From the NCBI RefSeq assembly GCF_008119665.1, contig NZ_CP043046.1, positions 4,836,001-4,900,000 of the forward strand: a stretch of 64,000 nucleotides of DNA. The letters are read 5' to 3'. A program made the position numbers and the translations under genes. The notes beneath the pieces were generated by a model. It made no database searches. It was not told the DNA's origin and saw only the letters and a program-made list of their open reading frames with translations. The stretch is from Pigmentiphaga aceris. GTDB taxonomy: Bacteria; Pseudomonadota; Gammaproteobacteria; Burkholderiales; Burkholderiaceae_B. Shown here piece by piece: positions 1 to 7,637 of this stretch; positions within the stretch are counted from its first letter, which is position 1, and the number at the start of each line of letters is the position of its first letter.

Positions 1-152
1 GCAGCAAGACCAATGACTGCGTGCGGTTTCTCTGGTGATTCAAGCACGTCCAGATCGATGCCTCGCTTGCCCAACGCAAGCAATGCGGCATCAATATCTG
101 CCGCATCAAGACACTGTTGAAGGTTCGCTGCGAGCGTGGTGATGCGGGACAA
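1..152 (-). CDS. Partial hypothetical protein (N-terminus only)
   Basis: A minus-strand reading frame runs off the left edge. It starts with TTG at 152-150, ten bases after an AGGAGG-like Shine-Dalgarno, and stays open for 50 codons to the edge. It begins (M)SRITTLAANLQQCLDAAD and looks like the N-terminus of a helical cytoplasmic protein. It lies 41 nt downstream of the SecD-head-like gene on the same strand, so it may be the next gene of that operon. I do not recognise the family. The strong ribosome site and lack of stops are the only support. Confidence 0.5.
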   Translation of the reverse strand, partial: MSRITTLAANLQQCLDAADIDAALLALGKRGIDLDVLESPEKPHAVIGLA

Positions 153-193
153 GCGACCTCCTGGCTGGCGGGCATCGTGAACCGGTCTATCGA

Positions 194-634
194 CTATTTG
201 GCGGAAGACTTCTTCTGCTGCCCGCCGCCATCGGCGCGCGTATTGTCTGCGGGCGGTTCATCCGATATCTGCAGCGCGCCGCCTGACGAGAGCGTGCTTG
301 CAATCTGCTGGGCAGATGCCCGGGTAAAGCCCGTGACACCCGGCGACAGCTGCAGTGAGCCTCCGGTCAGGGGGCTGTGCAAGGTGGCCGAGGTCAGCAA
401 CACACCATCGACGTACAAGTGCATCATCTGGCCGACACGATTGCGTGTGAATGCTGCCAGCGCTCGCTGGCCTTCCGGGTCGAGCGTAACGTTGACGACC
501 TCGGGTTGATTGTCTTCAGGCTTGGGCACCACCGCACTCTGCACCCGCAAGCTCACTGTCTCCGCATGGGCGGACACCGCACATACGGCCAAGGCCACAC
601 CAGCTGCCAGCTTTGAAATCTGCGTGATCTGCAT
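194..634 (-). CDS. Secreted SecD P1-head-like domain protein
   Basis: This is a 146-residue exported protein. An N-terminal signal peptide (MQITQISKLAAGVALAVCAV, then AHA before ETVS) precedes a small domain. The string YVDGVLLTSATLHSPLTGG followed by a glycine-rich loop and ASAQQIASTLSSGGA matches the pattern of the SecD P1 head subdomain (typically DGKVLSAP...I.GG...F....A..LA..L.SGALP). Full SecD is a membrane protein of over 600 residues; here the head stands alone with no membrane segments, so a role in SecDF export is not implied. I chose the ATG at 634 because AAGGAG sits 4-5 nt upstream; two in-frame ATGs at 658 and 652 lie further up and overlap the end of the preceding gene. It is probably co-transcribed with the membrane protein upstream. 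Confidence 0.72.
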   Translation of the reverse strand: MQITQISKLAAGVALAVCAVSAHAETVSLRVQSAVVPKPEDNQPEVVNVTLDPEGQRALAAFTRNRVGQMMHLYVDGVLLTSATLHSPLTGGSLQLSPGVTGFTRASAQQIASTLSSGGALQISDEPPADNTRADGGGQQKKSSAK

Positions 635-657
635 GACACTCCTTGTTTTCATATCCA

Positions 658-1554
658 TCAACCGCCGACGACCCGCACGAAGGTAAACACGGGTTGCCAC
701 GTCCAGCCGGCGGACTGAACGATGTGCGCCAATCGTTCGCTGTTCGGACCACTTGGCATGGTGCGCCACCATGACTTGAGCAAGCGGCTGCCCGATGCGG
801 TACGGCCGCCGGTCCGTGTTCCACCCGACACCGCGCGCACCACATGCTGCGTCGCGTCCAGCCGCATTTTCAGCCGTTCCACAACGCCTTGCGCGGCGTA
901 CTCGAAGATCAATTCGCCACCGGCTTCTGCATGCGTCGTCACATCAGCAAAATCGAGCGCAAGCAGACGCTCGCGCAATGCGGATTCCGTGACAGGTGCT
1001 TGAGTGGACCGCGCAGGTTTGCGTGCAACCCAGGCCAGTAATCGGCTGAAGACAAGGATCAGCACCAGCGCGTACGTAAGGATGCCCGCGACGACCCAGG
1101 CCAGATGCTGGTCGAAAACGCGATACAGACCTGCGCCTTCCTTATTCGCTGCCATGAACGGGATGGCGGCAACCGCCGCGTCAAGCCTGGCTTCATCTGG
1201 GGCGGTTGCCCACACGACATAATCATTCACAGCCACGATCAGGCCGTGCTCGCTCTTCGTGCGATAGCGAGACAGATTGCCAGTGCTGCTGGAAGACACC
1301 GTGGGAATACGTGCCAGTTGTCTGTCGACCGCATCACCCGCAGTCCGTGCATCGGAAAACCTGTCGACCTTCGCGCGCGCGCCACCCGGAAGTTCCTGCC
1401 AAGTCTGCCAACTCGGCGGTGGATCGGCAGTCAGGTGGTACGGCGGCGGAGACATTGTGGTTGCAAGCAGCATCACGCCTGCAGGCAAGAAAATCGCAGC
1501 GAACAAGGCCATGAACGCGAACAGCATCTTGGCGTCGATCTGGGAATGTCGCAT
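658..1554 (-). CDS. Hypothetical two-helix membrane protein
   Basis: A 298-residue protein of unknown family. A hydrophobic segment at about residues 9-32 (LFAFMALFAAIFLPAGVMLL) and a second at about 152-175 enclose an extracytoplasmic region of about 120 residues. The C-terminal 120 residues are cytoplasmic and basic, with SALRERLLALDFADVTTHAEAGG followed by a strand-rich stretch ending near the last residue. The stop at 658 abuts the SecD-head gene, whose ATG follows within 25 nt, so the two are probably one transcript. I see no catalytic motif. The start ATG at 1554 lacks a strong ribosome site. Confidence 0.7.
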   Translation of the reverse strand: MRHSQIDAKMLFAFMALFAAIFLPAGVMLLATTMSPPPYHLTADPPPSWQTWQELPGGARAKVDRFSDARTAGDAVDRQLARIPTVSSSSTGNLSRYRTKSEHGLIVAVNDYVVWATAPDEARLDAAVAAIPFMAANKEGAGLYRVFDQHLAWVVAGILTYALVLILVFSRLLAWVARKPARSTQAPVTESALRERLLALDFADVTTHAEAGGELIFEYAAQGVVERLKMRLDATQHVVRAVSGGTRTGGRTASGSRLLKSWWRTMPSGPNSERLAHIVQSAGWTWQPVFTFVRVVGG

Positions 1555-1766
1555 GGTTCGTCAAGACCATCTGCGCCATCAATACCGCCAACTCGACCCA
1601 TATGCATGTCAAGCCTGATGCGCGATGATTCCTTCCTTCTGCCAGTGGAGAGTCCGCAATCTACTATGACCAACTCGTCGCAGAACATGGCTGAAAAAAA
1701 CTGTAGCACTCAGCTACACCCTGCCTGACGTACGATCGGAGCGACACCAAACACCCCGTGGAACCC

Positions 1767-2651
1767 ATGCATCGACGCGCCAGACCTGGATTGCTGATCG
1801 CAGCAAGTGTGTTGCTGGGCTTGACGCTCAGTAACGTAGCATCGGCCTCATCTGATTCAACGACGCTTGCTGATTTTGTGGCCAGACAGGGGTGTGCCAT
1901 CGGCCCGAACACCAGACAACAAGCCATTGCAGCGGGTCACGACGCGAACGCGGTCGATGCCCTGATCGCCGCTGCACGCGACAACCAGCAAACGGTGAAG
2001 TCCGGGGATTGGCTGGTCTTGGCACCAGCGAGCTGCCAGATCAAACCGCCGGTAGTGACAAGTGCCATCAAACTTTCCGATCCCGAGGTACGGGTATCCG
2101 TGTCATCACCTACCGTGCCTCAGGCAGAAGGTGAGCTGGGTTGCTTCCTGGATACGTCCCGGCTGCATGCAGAACTTCGGCGCACACGAGGGTGGAGCGA
2201 AGACCGATTGATGCAGGAGTACTTGCGCCTCTTGGGATCGTCGCTGGTGTCGGGTGACCTGGCGTTTTATTCAAGCAATCCGTTGCACACGCCCACCGCG
2301 TTCCAGCTTACGCGCGGTGAGTGCGCACCAGTGCCACATATGGCCGACATCGAACGCAGCCACGCGAACCTGATCAAGTGGTTCGACCCGTTGATTCGTA
2401 CCAATGCGCCGAACGTGGCCTGCACCAGAGGTGCCACGCTGATTACACCGGAGCTTCATGACATTGCACGCAAGCTGTCAGAGGGCAGCATCAGCAATGC
2501 GTGGGTTGGCATGGAGATCAAATTGATTGCGCTGGGCGCGGGCTGGTACGAGGGCGTGACTGCTACCAATCCTGGTACGCCACGCCCACCGCTGTGTCAT
2601 GTCGACCCAGCCAAAGCCAATCTGCAAGACAAACCCTACAAGCCGCGCTGA
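1767..2651 (+). CDS. Secreted hypothetical protein
   Basis: An exported protein of 294 residues (297 if the GTG at 1758 is used). A basic N-terminus and hydrophobic core (LLIAASVLLGLTLSNVASA) form a Sec signal peptide with likely cleavage after ASA. The mature part has six or so cysteines spread along it (for example QGCAIG, ASCQIK, LGCFLD, GECAPV, VACTRG, LCHVD), consistent with periplasmic disulfides. The first mature 80 residues (TLADFVARQGCAIG ... VKSGDWLVLAP) look like a small separate domain. I do not recognise the rest. It stands alone between a minus-strand operon and the DUF4139 gene. Confidence 0.65.
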   Translation: MHRRARPGLLIAASVLLGLTLSNVASASSDSTTLADFVARQGCAIGPNTRQQAIAAGHDANAVDALIAAARDNQQTVKSGDWLVLAPASCQIKPPVVTSAIKLSDPEVRVSVSSPTVPQAEGELGCFLDTSRLHAELRRTRGWSEDRLMQEYLRLLGSSLVSGDLAFYSSNPLHTPTAFQLTRGECAPVPHMADIERSHANLIKWFDPLIRTNAPNVACTRGATLITPELHDIARKLSEGSISNAWVGMEIKLIALGAGWYEGVTATNPGTPRPPLCHVDPAKANLQDKPYKPR

Positions 2652-2773
2652 ACCCCGACGGGCGCGCGAAGCGCTGTCCCGTTGCGTTCTCGAAAGCAAA
2701 TGCGACAAGCACGAAACCTGAGCGATTGAGCCCCTATCATCGCCCGCTGACGATCCGGTCCAGGAGACCTCAC

Positions 2774-4819
2774 ATGGCCTTTTTACCCTTCCCCTTGTCA
2801 ACCCGCACCTTTGCCGCGCTGGCCGTTCTCACGGTCCCGGCGATGGCAGCGGCCCCTGTCGGCGGCGGTGGCAACAGCACGGCTCCCGTGACCACCAACC
2901 GGATCGAATCGCTGACCTTGTCATCAGGCGGCGTGGCGGAAATCCATCGCCGCGCACAGGTCGACGGCAAAGGCATCGTCCGCATCGATGTGCCTTTGGC
3001 CCAGGTCGATGACATTCTGAAGAGCCTGGTGATTCGCGACGCCGGTGGTCAGGTTGGCGGGCTGATATTGGATGGGCTGTCTCCGGTTGAAGAGACTTTC
3101 GGCCGACTGCCTTTCAGGCCTGAAGACATGGGGTCGCTGCCCGCGCTGGCGGCTGCGCTGCAAGGCGTGAAAATCCGCGTGTCCTCGGGTGGGCGAACCA
3201 TTGAAGGCATGAGCCTGGGCGTCAGCAACCAGGCAGTCACCGAAGGCCCGATCACCCGCAATGAACAATGGGTGTCGGTGATGACCGACACGGGCCAGGC
3301 GCAGACGCTGCGCATGGGTGCCGACGCCACGCTGGACATTCTTGATGCGGCCATGCGCGACAAGTTGCAGCAGGCAGCCGAGGTCAGCGGACGCGGGCGA
3401 ACCGACACCGTTCGCTCGATTGCCATCGAACTCAGCGGCAAGGGCGAACGCGCGGTGGATATCGATTATGTGGTGGCCGCGCCGGTGTGGAAAACCGCTT
3501 ACCGCCTGATGACCACCGACCAGAACACGGCACGCCTGCAAGCCTGGGCCGTGCTGGAAAATGCCAGCGGCGAGGACTGGAACGGGGTGACGGTAACGCT
3601 GTCATCTGGTGCGCCCGTGATGTTCTCGCAGGCCTTGTTGGAACGTCACTGGAACACACGTCAACAGCTTGCCGTGTCGGCATCGACAGCCACACCGGGC
3701 CGTCTGGACAACACTGCGCAAACAGATGCCGTGCGAGCCGAAATGGCAGAGTCGGCACCGGCCAAACGCGCCAGCTCGGCGCGTGCTTTCGCGGCACCGC
3801 CCCCACCGCCGGCACCTGCACCGATGATGGCAAGCGCGCCGATTTCGGCACCGGCTGGGGACACCATCAGCCAGGAAGGCCAGACCAGCGCCAGCTATCG
3901 ACTGCCCACGCCCGTGACCTTGCAGGCAGGTCGCACACTGTCGATACCGTTCATCGATGCCGAATTGCCGTCTGAACGCCTGTCGGTCTTCCAGCCCGAA
4001 CGCCGCTCGGTGCATCCGATTGCTGCCGTGCTGATGAAGAACAATACAAAAAGCAGCCTACCCCCGGGCATCTTGACCGTCTACCACGCACAAGACGGCC
4101 ATGTGGGTGATGCCCAGATGCCCGCACTGCCCGCAGGCGAAGAGCGCATGGCAAGCTTCGCGGAAGATCGCAAGGTCACGGTGACGACTGAGTCCAAACC
4201 GCAGGAACAGATCACCCAGGTGGTGCTGGCCGATGGCGTGCTGCGCGCCACCCGCCTGACCCGCCTTGCCACGACTTACGCCATCAAGGGTGCCGCCGAT
4301 GCGCCGCGCACGGTGCTGGTCGAACACCAGCGCCGCAATGGCTGGACCTTCACGTCAGACGCATTGACCGGTGCCACGCCCAGTCATCATCGCTTGCGCA
4401 CAACGGTGGCAGCGGGCGGCACCGCCAAGATCGAAGCGGTTGCCGAGCGCAGTGATGTTCAGCAGATGACCCTGCTAGATGCCGATGCCAACGCCCTCTT
4501 CCGTTGGTCTGGCAACGCGGCCGACCCGAAGACGGCAGCGCAATTGAAAGAGCTGGCCGAACGTCGGGCGCGTCTGACGCAGGCCGATGCGGAACTTGAA
4601 GCCCTTGGCACCGAACAAGAGGAAGCGGTGGCCAACCAGGGTCGTATCCGCGAAAACCTGTCTGCGGTCCCGGCCGACAGCAGCCTGGGTCAGCGTTACA
4701 CCAAGGCATTGGGAGAGGAAGAGGATCGTATTGCCGAGATCGGCAAGCGTCGCCAGCAGGCATTGAGCAAGGTGCAGACGCTCAGGAAGGAATTGACTGC
4801 GGCGCTGACCAAGACTTGA
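2774..4819 (+). CDS. Secreted DUF4139 domain protein
   Basis: A 681-residue exported protein. The ATG at 2774 follows GGAG by 7 nt and opens a signal peptide (FAALAVLTVPAMAAAP); the frame is open further upstream but without a ribosome site. Residues about 30-330 form a strand-rich region (SGGVAEIHRRAQVDGKGI, VDIDYVVAAPVWKTAYRL) typical of DUF4139 proteins. A proline/alanine-rich linker near 337-355 is followed by a second strand-rich part, and the last 90 residues (LAERRARLTQADAELEALG through RRQQALSKVQTL) are a strongly predicted coiled coil. In this family the coiled coil more often sits N-terminal, so its C-terminal position is worth noting. The biochemical role is unknown. Confidence 0.8.
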   Translation: MAFLPFPLSTRTFAALAVLTVPAMAAAPVGGGGNSTAPVTTNRIESLTLSSGGVAEIHRRAQVDGKGIVRIDVPLAQVDDILKSLVIRDAGGQVGGLILDGLSPVEETFGRLPFRPEDMGSLPALAAALQGVKIRVSSGGRTIEGMSLGVSNQAVTEGPITRNEQWVSVMTDTGQAQTLRMGADATLDILDAAMRDKLQQAAEVSGRGRTDTVRSIAIELSGKGERAVDIDYVVAAPVWKTAYRLMTTDQNTARLQAWAVLENASGEDWNGVTVTLSSGAPVMFSQALLERHWNTRQQLAVSASTATPGRLDNTAQTDAVRAEMAESAPAKRASSARAFAAPPPPPAPAPMMASAPISAPAGDTISQEGQTSASYRLPTPVTLQAGRTLSIPFIDAELPSERLSVFQPERRSVHPIAAVLMKNNTKSSLPPGILTVYHAQDGHVGDAQMPALPAGEERMASFAEDRKVTVTTESKPQEQITQVVLADGVLRATRLTRLATTYAIKGAADAPRTVLVEHQRRNGWTFTSDALTGATPSHHRLRTTVAAGGTAKIEAVAERSDVQQMTLLDADANALFRWSGNAADPKTAAQLKELAERRARLTQADAELEALGTEQEEAVANQGRIRENLSAVPADSSLGQRYTKALGEEEDRIAEIGKRRQQALSKVQTLRKELTAALTKT

Positions 4820-4840
4820 GTCACACAAAGATTGTTATCC

Positions 4841-4880
4841 GGTCAGGTGGTCACCCACCTGCTGGGGTGACCACCTGACC
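4841..4880. repeat. Perfect 16-bp inverted repeat (hairpin)
   Basis: GGTCAGGTGGTCACCC at 4841-4856 pairs perfectly with GGGTGACCACCTGACC at 4865-4880 across an 8-nt loop. It sits 21 nt after the DUF4139 stop codon in the convergent gap with the D-glutamate-cyclase gene. No T run follows on either strand, so it is either a strong RNA hairpin that stabilises 3' ends or a factor-dependent terminator. Confidence 0.75.
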
Positions 4881-4921
4881 CGTACGTAGAGCCAGAACTT
4901 AAAGCCAGAACGTCAAACCAG

Positions 4922-4958
4922 AACAGGCCAGCGCCCCACCAGCGCTGGCCTGTTTTCA
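4922..4958. terminator. Bidirectional intrinsic terminator
   Basis: AACAGGCCAGCGC (4922-4934) and GCGCTGGCCTGTT (4942-4954) form a 13-bp perfect stem with a 7-nt loop. The plus strand continues TTTTCATTT and the minus strand continues with T-rich sequence. It would end the DUF4139 transcript on the plus strand and the six-gene TRAP operon on the minus strand. Confidence 0.75.
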
Positions 4959-6026
4959 TTTCAGTTGGCGCCAGTCTCCCTGATCGCCCCTCCAGTTCAC
5001 CGAGTGTCCCAGCGTGCGCAGCACGGTGGCGCGCAGGCTGCGCACCATGCCTTCCCATTCCTTGATGACGATGCCGTCGTTGGCGGGCTCGGGGCCCATG
5101 AACATGCCGTCCACGCCGCCGTTTGCCACGCAGGCTTCGGTCGCACGTGTCTCAAGTTCCGGCTCGTGGAACACCACCGGATTTTCCAGCAATGCAGACA
5201 AAGCCGCGACGATGCCGGTTGCGCCCCAGTTCGACACGTTAGACACCACCAGCCAGTCTGCAGCGGTGGCAGCACCCACGCCACCACGACCGGGAATACC
5301 GCAGTCCACGGCCTTCGGCGAGAACCTTGGCAGGTCTTCGGCAATCACGCCCATGCCCAGTTCATTGCCACCGTCACCAATGCCAAGCGTGAGTGTGCCG
5401 CGCGCTTTGGCCTGGCGGAACAGGTAATCCAGGTCGGCCACCATGCCGTCCAGCGGCCGACCGCCCAGACCGTGATACAGGCCGTTGACGTTGCAGCCCG
5501 GACGTTCAATGCTCAACAGCAGGCACGGGCGGGTCACATCCAGCAGCGCATCACAAATGGGGCGGCTGCCTCTGTCATCCTTGGGCACCGTCTTGATATA
5601 GACCGGTCGCAGGTAGTCGATGAAATCGGCCGCGCCCGAGGCAGGCAAGGGGCGCGGTGCCAGCCCTGCGCCACGGCAGGTGGCCATCATCATGGCTTCC
5701 CAGTCTTCGTCGACGACGATCACCGAGATCACGCCCAGTCCCAGGAACAAGGCACGCGCCAGCAACGCGGCACCCACCGGGCCGTCGGTCTCTGGCACAC
5801 CGCCACCTTCGGGGAAGCCGGTGGCGATCAGCACCGGGGTGCCGGGATTGGCACGCGTGGTCTCGACCAGGCGTTCGGCTGCGCCCATGCAGCACGGTCC
5901 GGGCTGGCGCGTCTGCAAGGCGTCGTAGAGCTTGCCGATAAGCCCCACGCCCGTGTAGTCGAGCTTCATGAAGTCTTCGATATTGCGAGATACATTGAGG
6001 TATCGGGTGCTGTTTTTTTCAAGCAT
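4956..6026 (-). CDS. D-glutamate cyclase-like protein (DUF4392 family)
   Basis: A 356-residue cytoplasmic protein resembling the DUF4392 / D-glutamate cyclase C-terminal family, whose mammalian member converts D-glutamate to 5-oxo-D-proline. Supporting stretches are VLIATGFPEGGGVPETDGPVG near residues 65-85, LLSIERPGCNVNGLYHGLGG near 170-190, LTLGIGDGGNELGMGVIAED near 218-240 and LVVSNVSNWGATGIVAALS near 260-280. It is the last gene of the minus-strand operon that contains a TRAP transporter, RidA and a PLP dehydratase, and lies 69 nt after the dehydratase. The start at 6026 lacks a clear ribosome site. The substrate in bacteria is not established; the context suggests an amino acid or hydroxy amino acid. 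Confidence 0.8.
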   Translation of the reverse strand: MLEKNSTRYLNVSRNIEDFMKLDYTGVGLIGKLYDALQTRQPGPCCMGAAERLVETTRANPGTPVLIATGFPEGGGVPETDGPVGAALLARALFLGLGVISVIVVDEDWEAMMMATCRGAGLAPRPLPASGAADFIDYLRPVYIKTVPKDDRGSRPICDALLDVTRPCLLLSIERPGCNVNGLYHGLGGRPLDGMVADLDYLFRQAKARGTLTLGIGDGGNELGMGVIAEDLPRFSPKAVDCGIPGRGGVGAATAADWLVVSNVSNWGATGIVAALSALLENPVVFHEPELETRATEACVANGGVDGMFMGPEPANDGIVIKEWEGMVRSLRATVLRTLGHSVNWRGDQGDWRQLK

Positions 6027-6095
6027 GGATGTGACCGATGTGTTGGATTGAACGAATTGGGTTGAAAGAGCTGAATGGAATGAGAGCGAAAACGC

Positions 6096-7115
6096 TCAGC
6101 CGCCCAGCACCTTGGCAAAGAAGTCGCCGTCCACATTGCCGCCGCTGAGAATCACCACCACGGTCTTGTCCTTGACGTCCAGCTTGCCTGCCAGCACAGC
6201 GGCCAATCCGACCGCCCCACCCGGCTCGACCGCCAGCTTCAAGTGCTTGAATGCGACGCGCATTGCGTCCCGAACTTCATCATCGGTAACGCTCAGGCTT
6301 CCTGCCAGCAAACGCTGATTGACGGGGAACGTGAGCTTGCCGGGCGTGACCACTTGCAAGGCATCGCAGATCGACTTGGCGTCGGGCGAATTGCGTTCCG
6401 GTTTGCCGCTGGCCAGCGAGCGCGCCAGTTCGTCGAACTCGGCAGGCTCCACGGCATAGACCGCCGTGGCAGGTGACTTCGCCCGCACCGCCGACGCCAC
6501 CCCGCCCACCAAGCCACCGCCGCTGCATGCCGCCAGCACCACATCGGCGACGACATCCACGTCAGCCAGTGCTTCCACAATTTCCAAGCCCACGGTGGCT
6601 TGGCCAGTCATGATGTACAGGTCGTCGTAAGGCGGCACGGTGACTGCCCCGGACTGTCGTGAAATCTCGGCACCGATGGCTTCGCGGTCGTCCTTGTGGC
6701 GGTCGTACAAGATGACGGTGGCACCGTTGTCGCGGGCACCTTCCACCTTGGTTTTCGGGGCGTCGGCCGGCATGATGATCGTGGCTTTCACCCCCAGCAG
6801 CTTCGCCACGGCGGAAGTCGCCAGCGCGTGATTGCCCGACGAAAACGCCACGACGCCGGCCTGTTTCTGCTCCGGGCTCAGCTGCATCAAGCGATTGCAT
6901 GCGCCACGGAATTTGAAGGACCCGGCAACCTGCAGGACTTCCGCCTTGAACAGAATGCGCCCGCCCGTCAGTTCATTGATGACCGCACTTTCCAGCAAGG
7001 GGGTAACGACGGCGTGTTCACGGATGCGCGCAGCAGCCGCTTCGATCTGGGTGATCGACGGTGCGCCGACCTCGGAGAAGAAAGCCGGTGCAAGCGGTGT
7101 ATGGGTGTTTGACAT
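6096..7115 (-). CDS. PLP-dependent threonine/serine (hydroxyaspartate) dehydratase family
   Basis: A 339-residue fold-type II PLP lyase. SFKFRGACNR holds the lysine that binds PLP, SSGNHALATSAVAK is the substrate and phosphate loop, and ACSGGGLVGG is the glycine loop for the cofactor phosphate. The length matches catabolic threonine dehydratase and threo-3-hydroxyaspartate ammonia-lyase; there is no C-terminal ACT domain, so it is not biosynthetic IlvA. I chose the ATG at 7115 (MSNTHTPL) because GGAG lies 7 nt upstream. Its product enamine would be handled by the RidA encoded just upstream in the same operon. I cannot tell the substrate from sequence alone. Confidence 0.85.
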   Translation of the reverse strand: MSNTHTPLAPAFFSEVGAPSITQIEAAAARIREHAVVTPLLESAVINELTGGRILFKAEVLQVAGSFKFRGACNRLMQLSPEQKQAGVVAFSSGNHALATSAVAKLLGVKATIIMPADAPKTKVEGARDNGATVILYDRHKDDREAIGAEISRQSGAVTVPPYDDLYIMTGQATVGLEIVEALADVDVVADVVLAACSGGGLVGGVASAVRAKSPATAVYAVEPAEFDELARSLASGKPERNSPDAKSICDALQVVTPGKLTFPVNQRLLAGSLSVTDDEVRDAMRVAFKHLKLAVEPGGAVGLAAVLAGKLDVKDKTVVVILSGGNVDGDFFAKVLGG

Positions 7116-7218
7116 GAGTGACTCCGTATATGACAGGGCGCAAAGACCCGGCACGCGCAGCCGGACTGCGCGTGCGTGAAAAGAAGAAAGACCTGAAAGG
7201 GGGGTGTTCAGCGCACGG

Positions 7219-7626
7219 CTAACTGCCCGCTGGCGCGAGGTAGGCGACCGCGTCGATCTCTACCTTCACCCCGTTGAGGCTGGCACCCACCGTGGTGCGT
7301 ACCGGGCTGAGTGTTCCCATCTCTTGCGCGTAGGCCACGTTGAAGCGCGGCCAGTCGGCGATATCCGCCAGGAAGACCTGCATCTTCACCACGTGTGCCA
7401 AGGTGGCGTCGTGTGCGGCCAAAGCGGCGCGCAGCTTGTCGAACACAGCAGCCGTCTGTGCCTCGATGGTGGTGCCGATGACCTGGCGCTGCGCGTCGCG
7501 CGGCACCTGCCCGGCAGTGAAGACAAAATCACCGGCGCGGGTGCTGGCGGCATACGGCACGCTGACGGGCGGGGTGTCTTGCTTGACGTCTTGCGTGGTG
7601 TCTTCTTTCGAAGTTTGAATGGACAT
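7219..7626 (-). CDS. RidA/YjgF family enamine/imine deaminase
   Basis: A 135-residue Rid protein. YAASTRAGDFVFTAGQVPRD is the family core, followed by FDKLRAALAAHDATLAHVVKMQVFL, and the sequence ends with a short VEIDAVAYL strand. Rid proteins hydrolyse 2-aminoacrylate and related enamines released by PLP lyases, which fits the adjacent dehydratase. The ATG at 7626 follows AAGGTG by 5 nt, and the gene starts 11 nt after the DctM stop. The first 25 residues are a hydrophilic T/K/D-rich extension compared with usual Rid proteins. The subfamily-defining arginine near the C-terminus (as in PVRTTVGA) is present within the region around residue 105-115. Confidence 0.9.
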   Translation of the reverse strand: MSIQTSKEDTTQDVKQDTPPVSVPYAASTRAGDFVFTAGQVPRDAQRQVIGTTIEAQTAAVFDKLRAALAAHDATLAHVVKMQVFLADIADWPRFNVAYAQEMGTLSPVRTTVGASLNGVKVEIDAVAYLAPAGS

Positions 7627-7637
7627 GGGAACACCTT

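Noticed and set aside
2501..2773. Upstream extension of the DUF4139 gene
   Set aside because: The frame stays open over the end of the previous gene, but those residues are not signal-like; the ATG at 2774 has a good ribosome site and starts a clear signal peptide.
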